Shown piece after piece: positions 25,839 through 35,162 of a DNA stretch of 64,000 nt. The notes beneath the pieces are model-generated. The model was given only the letters and a program-made list of their open reading frames with translations, was not told where the DNA came from and did not search any database. Each line of letters starts with the position of its first letter. The first letter of the stretch is position 1. Source of the DNA: Sorangium cellulosum So ce56 (lineage in GTDB: Bacteria; Myxococcota_A; Polyangia; Polyangiales; Polyangiaceae); assembly GCF_000067165.1 (NCBI RefSeq), contig NC_010162.1, positions 6,517,001-6,581,000 on the forward strand, written 5' to 3'. The position numbers and the translations under genes are program-made.

Positions 25839-28800
25839 ATGAAGGTCTCAGTTCGGTACACCGCGCTATCGCTCGCGCTGCTCGCTGGCCCCATCGCCCA
25901 TGCGCGGGAGCGCCCGAACTACGATGCATACTTCAAGGCCCCACCCGCGCCGCCCGTCCGCGCGACGCGCCGCGCGCGCGTCATCGACGTCGACGAGCGC
26001 GCGTCGACGACGCGCGCCGTCGTGGCGTCGACCGATCCGCAGCGCGGGGTGCCCACCTTCGTGTGGGCGACGTCCCCGGGCGACCGCCCGCCGGCCGCGA
26101 CCCACGCGACGCCCGAGGCCGCGGCCCGGTGGTACGCGCAGCGGTACGCGCGCCTCTACGGTCTTCCGCAGGCCGCGCTCGATACGGCCGTGGTGCGCCA
26201 CGTCCACGACACCGGGCGCGGCGGCATCGTCGTGACGCTGGGCCAGGACGTCGACGGGATCCCGGTCTTCCGGAGCGGGCTCAAGGTGCTCATGAAGCGC
26301 GACCTCGGGCTCGTCGCCCTCGCGGGCAACCTCCACGCGTCGGCCGTCCCCCTGGCGCCCGGCGCCGCCTCGCCGGCGGCCGGCGCGCTCCGCGGCCGGG
26401 CGTTCTCCGGCTCGCCGGCGCAGGCGGTCGTCCGCGCCCTGCGCGACGCGCACGGCATCGACGTCAAGACGGCCGACCTCCGCGAGCTCGGCGAGGCGAA
26501 GGGCGGGTATCGGCTCTTCGACATCGCGGACACCGATCACGCGCGCCAGCGCGCCGGAGGCCTGCGCTTCACGCAGCCGGCGCGGGTCAGGAAGGTGCTC
26601 TTTCCGCTGCCCGACCGGCTCCTCGCCGGCTACTTCGTCGAGCTCGTCTCGGGCGACGCCGGCGGCACGAGCTCCGCGGCGTACGCCTGGGTGTTCGGGG
26701 CCGGCGACGGGCAGATGCTCTCCCGGGAGAACCTCTCCCACGCCGCGTTCGATTACCGGGTCTGGGCGGAGGAAGGGGGCGATCACAGGCCGCTCGACGG
26801 CCCCCTCGCGGATCTCTCGCCGCACCCGACCGGGCGGCCCGACGGCCAGGTCCCTCGGTTCGTCGCGCCGAGCCTCATCTCCATCGATGGCTTGAACACG
26901 AACCTCGACGGCGGGGCCGATCCGTGGCTGCCGGCCGGCGCGACCTCGACCCGCGGCAACAACGTCGACGCCTACGCGGACCACAACGCGCCCGACGGGT
27001 TCTCCAGCGGCGATACGCGCGCGGAGCTCTCGGGGCCGGGCGCGTTCGACTACATCTATGACCCGCTCGCCGAGCCGCTCGCCACGCCCGAGCAGACCAT
27101 GGCGGCCGTCACCCAGATCTTCTACGTCACGAACTGGCTCCATGACTGGTACTACGACTCCGGCTTCACCGAGGCCGCGGGCAACGCCCAGCGCGACAAC
27201 CTCGGCCGGGGCGGCCTCGACGGCGATCCGCTCCTCGCGGAGGCGCAGGACGACGCGACCGGCGGCAGCCGCGACAACGCGAACATGGACGCGACGTACG
27301 ACGGCGCGTCGCCCCGGATGCAGATGTACCTGTGGTCCGGGCCGGATCAGCGCTCGCTGAGCGTCACGCCGCAGAACGCCAGCTACGCGTCGAACACCGC
27401 CCTGTTCGGGCCCCGGCGCTACGAGGTCACCGGCGAGCTCGCCCTCGCGCTGGACGGCGTCGAGCCCCGCGGCGACGCGTGCGGGCCGATCACGAGCGAC
27501 GTGGCCGGCAAGATCGCCCTCGTCGACCGGGGCGGGTGCACCTTCGCCGAGAAGGCGCAGAGCGCGCAGGCGGCGGGCGCCATCGGCGTGATCATCGCCA
27601 ACAACCGCGAGAGCGACGGGGCCCCGCGGCTGTCCGGCGAGGCCCCCGAGGTGACGACCCCCGCCCAGAGCGTCTCGCACGAGGACGGCGGCGCGCTCAA
27701 GGCGGCGCTCGCCGCCGCGGACGCGCCGCTCACGGTCACCATGACCCGCGAGCCCGGCGTCGAGCGCGACGGCACGATCGACAACAGCATCGTGGCGCAC
27801 GAGTGGGGCCATTACATCCACCTCCGTCAGGTCGCCTGCGGCACGAAGATGTGCGGCGCGCAGAGCGAGGGGTGGGGCGACTTCATCGCCCTGCACATGG
27901 CGCTGCGCGACGGCGACGACCTCGACGGCGCCTTCCCGCTCTCGAGCTACGGGAGCGCGGCGCTCGGCGACAGCTACTTCGGCATCCGCCGCGCCCCCTA
28001 CTCCGTCGACTTCACAAGGAACGGGCTGACGTTCAAGCACATCTCGGAGGGGGCCCGCCTCCCCGACCACCCGCTCAACGCCTCGTTCTCCGACAACTCC
28101 GAGGAGCACAACGCGGGAGAGGTCTGGGCGAGCATGCTGTTCGAGGCCTACGTCGGGCTGATCCGGCACGGCAGCGGCCTGACCCCGCCGCGCGCGTTCG
28201 AGCAGACCCGTCGGCGGATGAGCGATTACGTGGTGGCCGGCATGCAGCTCGCGCCGGTGAACCCGACGTACACCGAGCAGCGCGACGCCCTCCTCGCGGC
28301 CGCGCTCGCCAGCGATCAGGGCGACTTCCTGGCGATGGCGGAGGCGTTCGCCCGGCGCGGCGCCGGCACGTGCGCCGTGTCCCCGCGCGCCGACTCGCGC
28401 GATTTCTCGGGCGTCGTGGAGAGCTTCAGCGTCCAGCCGGAGATCTCGCTGGTCCGGGCGGAGCTCGACGACAGCGCCGGCTCCTGCGACCGCGACGGGC
28501 TGCTCGACGCGGAGGAGTCCGGCACGATCGCGATCGAGATCGTCAATCGCGGCGCGGCGCCGCTGACCGGGGCGGTGGCGTCCATCGACGTGGCTTCCGC
28601 CGGGGTGACGTTCCCGGACGGCGCGCGCGCGTCGTTCGGCGAGATCGCGCCGTTCGCGACCGGGACCGCGACCGTGGCGGTGAAGCTCGACAGGACCGTG
28701 GCGCCCGCCGAGGACCTCGAGCTCGGCCTGACGCTGAAGAGCGCCGCGGCGTGCACGCCGGTGCGGGTGGAGGCCCTGGTGCGCCGCGTGAACTTCGACG

Positions 28801-29804
28801 AGCTGCCGGGGTCCTCGGCGGTCGACGACGTGGAGGCGCAGAGCACGACCTGGCGCGTCGAGGGGCTCTCCAGCGAGCTCGTCTGGTCGCGCGCCGAGGG
28901 GACCGCGCCGAACCGGGTGTGGCGCGGCGTCAACCTCGGGAGCGTGTCCGACACGGCGCTGGTGTCGCCGGCCCTGGAGGTCAGCGAGTCCGAGCGCTTC
29001 GTGCTGACGTTCGCGCACCGGCACCGGTTCGAGACGAGCGACGAGACGTTCTGGGACGGCGCGGTGGTCGAGATCAGCGCCGACGGCGGCGCGACATGGC
29101 GGGACATCGGGAGTCGCGCGCAGCCCGGCTACGGCGGGAGGATCACCGTCGAGTCGGGCAATCCGCTGGGCAGGCGGAGGGCCTTCGTCGGCCAGAGCCC
29201 CTCGTGGCCCGACGTCGACCACGTGGCGATCGACCTGGGGACCACGTTCGCCGGGAAGACGGTGCAGGTGCGGTTCCGCGTCGGCACGGACGCGGCCGCG
29301 GGCGACGCCGGCTGGGAGCTCGACGACATCGGGTTCGCGGGCCTGAAGAACAAGCCGTTCGCGACGGTGGTCGAGGACACCGCCTCCTGCCAGGGCGGGC
29401 CCGTGGCCGACGCGGGGGCGGACCAGGCGGTCGCGATCGGCGAGCTCGTGACGCTCGACGCCTCGGGGAGCTCGGACCCCGAGGAGGACGCGCTGACGTT
29501 CTCCTGGGTGCAGACGGCGGGGCCCGCGGTCGAGCTGACCGGCGAGGGCGCGCGGGCGACCTTCGTGGCGCCCGAGGTCGCCGCGACGACGACCCTGGCG
29601 TTCGAGGTGACGGTCAGCGACGGGATCCTGGAGGCGACCGACCAGGTCGGCGTGGTGGTCGATCTGGCGAAGGAGCCGGCAGCCGAAGGCTGCGGGTGCG
29701 CGATCCCGGGGGGCGCGCCGCGCGGGCCGCTGGCCGCGCTCGGCGCCGCCGCGGCGCTCGCGGCGTTTGCGAGGCGGCGGCGCCGGGCAAGCGATGAGCG
29801 ATGA
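25839..29804 (+). CDS. Secreted M36 (fungalysin-type) metalloprotease with PA and PKD-like domains and MYXO-CTERM-like tail
   Basis: The product is 1,321 residues. A signal peptide (to about residue 23) and an FTP-type propeptide precede the M36 catalytic domain. The zinc site is HEWGH (H654, E655, H658) with third ligand E761 in NAGEVW. A PA domain is inserted ahead of it (ACGPITSDVAGKIALVDRGGCTFAEKA, cut here into its parts ACGPI, KIALVDRGGCTF and GVIIANN). Beta-sandwich regions follow, then a PKD/REJ-like domain (ADAGADQAV, LDASGSSDPEEDALTFSW). The end has GCGC, a hydrophobic helix and an Arg cluster, as in MYXO-CTERM cell-surface sorting tails. It probably digests extracellular protein. 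GAGG lies five bases before the ATG. Confidence 0.92.
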   Translation: MKVSVRYTALSLALLAGPIAHARERPNYDAYFKAPPAPPVRATRRARVIDVDERASTTRAVVASTDPQRGVPTFVWATSPGDRPPAATHATPEAAARWYAQRYARLYGLPQAALDTAVVRHVHDTGRGGIVVTLGQDVDGIPVFRSGLKVLMKRDLGLVALAGNLHASAVPLAPGAASPAAGALRGRAFSGSPAQAVVRALRDAHGIDVKTADLRELGEAKGGYRLFDIADTDHARQRAGGLRFTQPARVRKVLFPLPDRLLAGYFVELVSGDAGGTSSAAYAWVFGAGDGQMLSRENLSHAAFDYRVWAEEGGDHRPLDGPLADLSPHPTGRPDGQVPRFVAPSLISIDGLNTNLDGGADPWLPAGATSTRGNNVDAYADHNAPDGFSSGDTRAELSGPGAFDYIYDPLAEPLATPEQTMAAVTQIFYVTNWLHDWYYDSGFTEAAGNAQRDNLGRGGLDGDPLLAEAQDDATGGSRDNANMDATYDGASPRMQMYLWSGPDQRSLSVTPQNASYASNTALFGPRRYEVTGELALALDGVEPRGDACGPITSDVAGKIALVDRGGCTFAEKAQSAQAAGAIGVIIANNRESDGAPRLSGEAPEVTTPAQSVSHEDGGALKAALAAADAPLTVTMTREPGVERDGTIDNSIVAHEWGHYIHLRQVACGTKMCGAQSEGWGDFIALHMALRDGDDLDGAFPLSSYGSAALGDSYFGIRRAPYSVDFTRNGLTFKHISEGARLPDHPLNASFSDNSEEHNAGEVWASMLFEAYVGLIRHGSGLTPPRAFEQTRRRMSDYVVAGMQLAPVNPTYTEQRDALLAAALASDQGDFLAMAEAFARRGAGTCAVSPRADSRDFSGVVESFSVQPEISLVRAELDDSAGSCDRDGLLDAEESGTIAIEIVNRGAAPLTGAVASIDVASAGVTFPDGARASFGEIAPFATGTATVAVKLDRTVAPAEDLELGLTLKSAAACTPVRVEALVRRVNFDELPGSSAVDDVEAQSTTWRVEGLSSELVWSRAEGTAPNRVWRGVNLGSVSDTALVSPALEVSESERFVLTFAHRHRFETSDETFWDGAVVEISADGGATWRDIGSRAQPGYGGRITVESGNPLGRRRAFVGQSPSWPDVDHVAIDLGTTFAGKTVQVRFRVGTDAAAGDAGWELDDIGFAGLKNKPFATVVEDTASCQGGPVADAGADQAVAIGELVTLDASGSSDPEEDALTFSWVQTAGPAVELTGEGARATFVAPEVAATTTLAFEVTVSDGILEATDQVGVVVDLAKEPAAEGCGCAIPGGAPRGPLAALGAAAALAAFARRRRRASDER

Positions 29805-29881
29805 GCCCGCCAGCTGACATGTGAGGCGGAAATTTCACCCATTGACGCCCGCGGCCCGGTCCACCACCGTGGCCGGTCAGC

Positions 29882-30541
29882 ATGGGACTCAGCAACGCTC
29901 CGCCCGCCTCTCCCGTCGTGACGGCCGATCAGGCGCTGGAACGCCTCATTGAGGGCAACCGGCGCTTCGTGGACAACATCCGCGGCGAGCACGTCGTGAT
30001 GGGACCGCGGGCGCGGGCCGCCCTCGTGGAGGGGCAGCAGCCCTTCGCCATCATCCTCAGCTGCTCGGACTCGCGGGCGCCGGCGGAGCTCATCTTCGAC
30101 CAGGGGCTCGGGGACCTGTTCGTCATCCGGGTCGCGGGCAACGTGGTGGCGCCCTCGCTCGTGGGCAGCGTGGAGTTCGCCGCCGCCGCCTTCGGGACCC
30201 GCCTTGCCGTGGTGATGGGCCACTCGCGTTGCGGCGCCATCGACGCCACGCTGAGCGAGCTGCTCGACGAGGACCACGGCGGCCCCCTCACCGACAACAT
30301 CCGCGATATCGTCGAGCGCTGCCGAGCTCCCGTCGAGACGGTGGTGAGCGCCGCCGGCCGCGACGCCGACAGGAGCTTTCTCCAGCGCGAGGCGGTGCGC
30401 GCCAACGTGCGCAACTCGTGCGATCACCTCCGGCACGGCAGCCGGCTTCTCGAGCGGCTGTGCACCGAGGAAGGCATGCTGATCGTGGGCGCCGAGTACG
30501 CCCTCGAGACCGGCAAGGTGACGTTCCTCCCGCGCGCGTGA
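29882..30541 (+). CDS. Beta-class carbonic anhydrase
   Basis: The product is 219 residues. The zinc ligands are C61 (in LSCSDSR, with the D63/R65 dyad), H114 and C117 (GHSRCGA). It interconverts carbon dioxide and bicarbonate. The motif VIRVAGNVV and overall length are standard. No signal peptide, so cytosolic. It lies 77 bp after the protease and could be a separate unit. Confidence 0.93.
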   Translation: MGLSNAPPASPVVTADQALERLIEGNRRFVDNIRGEHVVMGPRARAALVEGQQPFAIILSCSDSRAPAELIFDQGLGDLFVIRVAGNVVAPSLVGSVEFAAAAFGTRLAVVMGHSRCGAIDATLSELLDEDHGGPLTDNIRDIVERCRAPVETVVSAAGRDADRSFLQREAVRANVRNSCDHLRHGSRLLERLCTEEGMLIVGAEYALETGKVTFLPRA

Positions 30542-30757
30542 CGAGCCGGCGCGCCTCGTCGCTGCACGCCAGTCGGCGCCTCGGCGCATGAAGCGAGTCG
30601 CTGTGCACGGATCGCCGCACGAGGCGAGGGCGAGCGCATCTGCCTCGCCCTCGTCCGGCGACGTGGGAGGCCGTCGCACCGCGACCGTTCCGGGTGCTCC
30701 AGGCACACCACACGATCCGCAACCTCAACCTGAGGGACGAGATCAAAGACATCCTGA

Positions 30758-31984
30758 TCAGGCGGTGGCGCGGCTCCGGCGCAGGACGAGCGGGAGCGAC
30801 TCGAACCCGAGCGGCATGATCGCCCGCGTCTGCCGCAGCGGAGGCGCCTCGCCGGGCGTGATGGACTCATAGCAGTCGAGGAGCGCGTTCAGGGCGATCC
30901 GCGCCTCCATCCGCGCCAGCGCCGCGCCGATGCAGAAATGGGTCCCCTGCCCGAACGCCAGGTGCTCCGCCGGAGGCCGGTCGAGCCGGAACGCGTCCGG
31001 CTCCTCGAAGACGGCGGGATCCCGGTTCGCCGCGCCGAACACGACGTCGACCAGGTGCCCTGCCGGAATCATCACGCCGCTCACGTCCACCGGCCGCGTG
31101 GTGACACGCAGGAGGCGCTGCACGGGGCTCGAATGGCGCAACGTCTCCTCGATGATCGGCCCCACCAGGCTCCGATCCTGCTGCGCGCGCCGGTAGAGCT
31201 CGGGCCGCTCGGACAGGAGGTGCGCCATGTTGCCGATGAGGTTCGTCGTGGTGTCGTTGCCGGCGACGAGCAGGCCGACGCAGAAGCCGACCGCCTCGGG
31301 CGTGTCGAGGCGCGCGCCGTCGATCTCGGCCTCGACGAGCGCCGAGATGAGATCGCCTGACGGCGCGCGCCGTCGCGCCTCGAGCTCCGCCGCGAAGAAG
31401 TCGACCATCGCCTTACCGCGGCTCGCGCGCTCCTCCGCCGGGATACCGCTGTAGGACATCACGGACTCGGACCAGCTCCGAAATTGCACATAGCGCTCCG
31501 CCGGGATACCGAGCAGGGTGGCGATCACCATCATCGGCAGGGGCATCGCGTAGGCGCCCATGAGGTCTGACGGCCCGTCGCCCGTCGCTTCGAGCAGCGA
31601 GGCGGCGAGGCGGCCAATCCACGGCTCGAGCTCCGCGATGCGCCGCGGCGTGAACGATCGGCTGACGAGCCTGCGGAGGTGGGTGTGCCGGGGCGGATCG
31701 TCGTGCAGCAGCGTGATCCGCGGCAGGACACGGATCTTGTCGGTGACGTTCGACGAGAACGTCTGGGGATCCCGCAGCGCGGCGAGCACCTCCGCGTGGC
31801 GCAGGAGCGCGTAGGCGCGGATTGGCTCGCCGAGGCCCGCCGCGCCGCCCGCGGGCACGCGCGCATAGAGCACCGGAGATCGCCCGCGCAGCGCGCGGTA
31901 CGCGGGGTAAGGATCGGCTATCACCGAAGGCGCGGAGAGGTCGATCTGCTCGGGCGAGGGGCTCGGGGCGGTCTCGGTTTCCAT
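30758..31984 (-). CDS. Bacterial class I-type cytochrome P450
   Basis: The product is 408 residues from the ATG at 31984 and has no membrane anchor, as for soluble bacterial P450s. The oxygen-binding I-helix is VAGNDTTTN, the K-helix E-x-x-R is EETLRHSSP, and the haem loop is FGQGTHFCIG with C351 as iron ligand. It needs ferredoxin and reductase partners, which are not encoded nearby. It is divergent from the terpenoid operon across a 507-bp gap, so it may be a tailoring enzyme of that cluster. Confidence 0.92.
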   Translation of the reverse strand: METETAPSPSPEQIDLSAPSVIADPYPAYRALRGRSPVLYARVPAGGAAGLGEPIRAYALLRHAEVLAALRDPQTFSSNVTDKIRVLPRITLLHDDPPRHTHLRRLVSRSFTPRRIAELEPWIGRLAASLLEATGDGPSDLMGAYAMPLPMMVIATLLGIPAERYVQFRSWSESVMSYSGIPAEERASRGKAMVDFFAAELEARRRAPSGDLISALVEAEIDGARLDTPEAVGFCVGLLVAGNDTTTNLIGNMAHLLSERPELYRRAQQDRSLVGPIIEETLRHSSPVQRLLRVTTRPVDVSGVMIPAGHLVDVVFGAANRDPAVFEEPDAFRLDRPPAEHLAFGQGTHFCIGAALARMEARIALNALLDCYESITPGEAPPLRQTRAIMPLGFESLPLVLRRSRATA

Positions 31985-32491
31985 GTCGAGCTCAGAGCGG
32001 CGCGGCCGCGCTGCCGGACAGCACATCCAAGCGGTTCGTGGAAGTCAAGTCCTTTCCCCTGGCGTGACGACAGCATAGGTGACCTCATGGAACTCTGGGC
32101 GGCGTCCGCGCGATCACCGTCATGAGGAGCGCAGTCTTCGTATCGCGTCCGCCCCCCTCGCCTCGCGGCGTTCCGGGCCGAACGGATTGAACAGCATCCT
32201 GGACATCGATCACGATCACACATCGGGAATGGCCTTAGCGCGAGTTCCGGATCTACCCGGCCTCAGCCGGAGATGTGCGGCTTGTAATCTCGCAATGCAA
32301 GCTGGAACCCTCGCTGGGATCGAGGCATTTGGATATCTCCGGGCGCTCGTCATCGCGCTCGCGGGTCCTGAGAGGGGTGAGTCCGCTGACGCCGATTCTT
32401 GGTCAAATACACGCGCGATCCACGGCCCCTACGAACGAGGTGAGCACAGGTAGGAGGCCTGAATCGGGCTTGGGGGAGGGCAACATTCGTC
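31985..32491. other. Divergent intergenic region of the candidate terpenoid cluster
   Basis: This 507-bp gap separates the leftward P450 from the rightward PAS-STAS operon and should hold both promoters. No clear -10/-35 pair, sigma-54 site or strong palindrome was found. GGGGGAGGG lies about 15 bases before the PAS-STAS ATG. Confidence 0.45.
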
Positions 32492-33682
32492 ATGACACAG
32501 CATTACACGAGTTCACGCGACCCGTGGGAGGCAGCCTATCTCTACTCCCCCGAGGCGCTGTTCGTAGCGAATGTCGACGGCACGCTGTCGCACTGGAGCG
32601 AGTCATTCGGCCGCACGGTCGGGCACGCGGCCACGCCGGGGACGGCGTTCTTCCAGCTCTTCCACGACGACGATCGGGAGGCGGCCCGGGCGAAGTGGTC
32701 CGGGCTCCTGGAGGCGACCGGGTCCGTCGAGCTCCGCGGGCGGGTGATGACGGCCGGGAACGTGTATGCGTCCTTCTCCTGCGTGCTGCGCAGAGCGCCG
32801 CACGGCCAGGAGGTCTACGGCTCGCTGCACGCGACGTCCGGCGCCGACGATCACCCCGCCGCCGAGCCCGGGAAGGGAGAGGACGCGGACATGCTCCGCG
32901 CCCTCTCCGACAACCTCCCTGTCATCGTCTGGTCATGCGACGCGGCGGGCGTCATCACCCGCCACGACGGGAGGGGCCTCTCGGGGCTCGGCCTCAAGCG
33001 GGGGCAGCTCGTCGGGACGAACCTCTTCGACGTCTTCGCCAACGCTCCCGAAGGCACGGAGAACGTGAGGAGGGCGCTCCGCGGGTCTCCCTCCCATTCC
33101 ATGAGCCACGTCCCCGCCAACAATTCGTTCTGGGAGAACTGGATGGTGCCGATCCAGAGTCCGCTCGGAAACGTCGAGTCCGTGATCGGGCTCTCGCTCG
33201 ATGTCTCGGAGGCGAAGAGAGCGGAAGAGGAGCTCCGGCTACGGCTGCTTCAGATCCAGAAGCAGCAGGAGGTCATCGGCAAGCTCTCGACGCCCATCAT
33301 CCAGGTCTGGGACGGGGTGGTGGCGCTGCCCATGGTCGGCGTCGTCGACAGCGCGAGGACCGCCGACGTCATGCAGAGCTTGCTCGACGAGATCGTCCGC
33401 ACCAGCGCGCGCTATGCGATCCTGGATCTCACGGGCGTCGAGATGGTGGACACGCAGGTCGCGAATCACCTGATCAAGCTCGTGAACGCCATCCGGCTCC
33501 TCGGCGCGGGCGGGATCATCTGCGGCATCAGGCCGTCGGTCGCGCAGACGATCGTCGAGCTGGGCCTCGATCTGAACAGCATGGTCACGCGGTCGAACCT
33601 GCGGGCTGGAATCATGTTCTGCATCAACCAGATGCGCCAGGCCGCGTCGACGCCGGCGACGAACGGCTCCCCGGGCCGCTGA
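32492..33682 (+). CDS. PAS-STAS (RsbR-like) signalling protein
   Basis: The product is 396 residues. Two PAS-like domains (about 15-115, LFVANVDGTLSHWSESF; about 130-245, VIVWSCDAAGVITRHDG) lead through a short coiled coil to a C-terminal STAS domain from about 265 (TPIIQVWDGVVALPMVG). The STAS part holds LDLTGVEMVDTQVANHL, with the Thr residues that are phosphorylated in RsbR stressosome proteins. It probably senses a signal through PAS and passes it on by protein-protein contacts. No RsbT-like kinase or phosphatase is adjacent. Only 31 bp separate it from the next P450, so it belongs to that operon. Confidence 0.85.
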   Translation: MTQHYTSSRDPWEAAYLYSPEALFVANVDGTLSHWSESFGRTVGHAATPGTAFFQLFHDDDREAARAKWSGLLEATGSVELRGRVMTAGNVYASFSCVLRRAPHGQEVYGSLHATSGADDHPAAEPGKGEDADMLRALSDNLPVIVWSCDAAGVITRHDGRGLSGLGLKRGQLVGTNLFDVFANAPEGTENVRRALRGSPSHSMSHVPANNSFWENWMVPIQSPLGNVESVIGLSLDVSEAKRAEEELRLRLLQIQKQQEVIGKLSTPIIQVWDGVVALPMVGVVDSARTADVMQSLLDEIVRTSARYAILDLTGVEMVDTQVANHLIKLVNAIRLLGAGGIICGIRPSVAQTIVELGLDLNSMVTRSNLRAGIMFCINQMRQAASTPATNGSPGR

Positions 33683-33713
33683 CCCGCGGCCCCTCCCCTT
33701 CTGCTCGCGCGTC

Positions 33714-35042
33714 ATGCTCTCCCTGGGTCGAACCGACCACGACAGCTTCCCCACCGCGGCCGGAGAGCTGCCGGTGCTCGGTCACCTGCCCGTCCTTTAC
33801 CGGGACGCCATCGGCCTGCTGCGCCGCAGCCGGAGCGCGCTGGGCCCGCTCTTCTGGGTCAACCTCGGGTTCGCGCAACGCCGGCTCTTCTATGTCGGAG
33901 CCGACGCCCTCGATCTCCTGCGCGCGCCGGAGGTGGTCATGGACCATCCGGAGCACATCAAGGGGATCGTGGGCCGGTCGATGGCTGCGCAGGACGGGCC
34001 CCTGCACCGGCACATGCGCTCGGCCATCAACCCCTCGTTCTCCCCGCAGGGGTTCGCCAAGGAGGCCGCCGCCGCCATCGCCTCCGCGATCGCCGCGAAG
34101 ATCGACGCCTGGCTCCAGCAAGAGAGCTTCGCGGTCCATCCCGCCATGCGGGATCTGACCCTCGACATCATCCTTCGCATCTGCGGCGTCCCGACAGGGG
34201 ATATACGCGCCTGGAGCCGGGCCTATCGCGAGCTGTTCCTGGGTGTTTACCCGATCCCGGGTCGTCTGCCAGGCATGCCCGCGTACCGCTCGGATCGCGC
34301 GCGCGCCTGGATAGACGACCGCCTGCGGAAGCTCCTCGCGCTCGCTCGCGGGGGCGGCGCCGCGGGCTCTCTCGTCGAGATGCTCTCGAATGCTCGCGAC
34401 GACGAAGGCGAGCCCCTGTCGGACCAAGGCATCGTCGACAACCTTCGCGCGATAGTGCTCGCCGGACACGAGACCAGCGCCTCCATCCTGGCGTGGATCG
34501 TGATTGTCCTGTCGCGCCGGAGCGAGGTGTGGAGCGCGCTCTGCGACGAGCACGCGGCCGCGCCGGACGCGCCCGTGCCCATGTCCGCGAGAGAGGCGGA
34601 CCGGCTCCCCGTCGCCAACGCCATCTTCCGGGAGGTCCTGCGGATGTACACGCCGGTCTGGTTCATCTTCCGGACGGTCACCGAGACGATCACGCTGAGC
34701 GGCAGACGCATCCCTCGAAATACGCCGCTGGCCCTCAGCCCCGCGCAATTCGGTTATGATCCATCGCTGTTCCCGGACCCCGACCGCTTCGATCTGAGCC
34801 GCTGGAGAGATCGCTCGATCCCACCGGGTCCGCTGGAGCTGGCCGCGTTCGGCGGGGGGCCGCACTTCTGTCTTGGATACAACGTCGCTTGCGTCGAGGC
34901 GCTCCAGCTTCAGTTCATCCTCGTCCGGGCGTTGCGCCGCGCCGGGCTCGTTCCACACTTGGAGGGCGCTTCACCGAAGCACGTGTACTTCCCGACCGGG
35001 CATCCGACGGCCGCGACGCGGGTCGCCTTTCGCCGGTGCTGA
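33714..35042 (+). CDS. Cytochrome P450 of the terpenoid operon
   Basis: The product is 442 residues and soluble. Diagnostic segments are VLAGHETSA in the I-helix, FREVLRMYTPVW for the E-x-x-R helix, FPDPDRFDLSRW and the haem loop AFGGGPHFCLGY with C386 as iron ligand. The loop FGGGPHFCLGY is close to that of CYP family members acting on sterol-like or terpenoid substrates. It most likely oxidises the hydrocarbon made by the two downstream cyclase-like enzymes. Confidence 0.92.
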   Translation: MLSLGRTDHDSFPTAAGELPVLGHLPVLYRDAIGLLRRSRSALGPLFWVNLGFAQRRLFYVGADALDLLRAPEVVMDHPEHIKGIVGRSMAAQDGPLHRHMRSAINPSFSPQGFAKEAAAAIASAIAAKIDAWLQQESFAVHPAMRDLTLDIILRICGVPTGDIRAWSRAYRELFLGVYPIPGRLPGMPAYRSDRARAWIDDRLRKLLALARGGGAAGSLVEMLSNARDDEGEPLSDQGIVDNLRAIVLAGHETSASILAWIVIVLSRRSEVWSALCDEHAAAPDAPVPMSAREADRLPVANAIFREVLRMYTPVWFIFRTVTETITLSGRRIPRNTPLALSPAQFGYDPSLFPDPDRFDLSRWRDRSIPPGPLELAAFGGGPHFCLGYNVACVEALQLQFILVRALRRAGLVPHLEGASPKHVYFPTGHPTAATRVAFRRC

Positions 35043-35162
35043 ACGGGCAAAGCTCGAGCGCCCCGACGCATCGAGCGATCGACCGCGATCGCCGACGGGA
35101 CGACGCCGCTCACCATGAACACGGTCGCCGGCGGCAGCCGGCCCTAACCGGTGGATCAGCAC

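Noticed and set aside
25866..29222. 1,118-codon open frame on the minus strand
   Set aside because: It is antisense to the M36 protease, is Arg/Ala/Val-rich with no domains, and arises from GC-rich third positions.
32275..34158. 627-codon plus-strand frame across the PAS-STAS and P450 genes
   Set aside because: Arg/Ala/His-rich shadow that overlaps two genes with clear domains in other frames.
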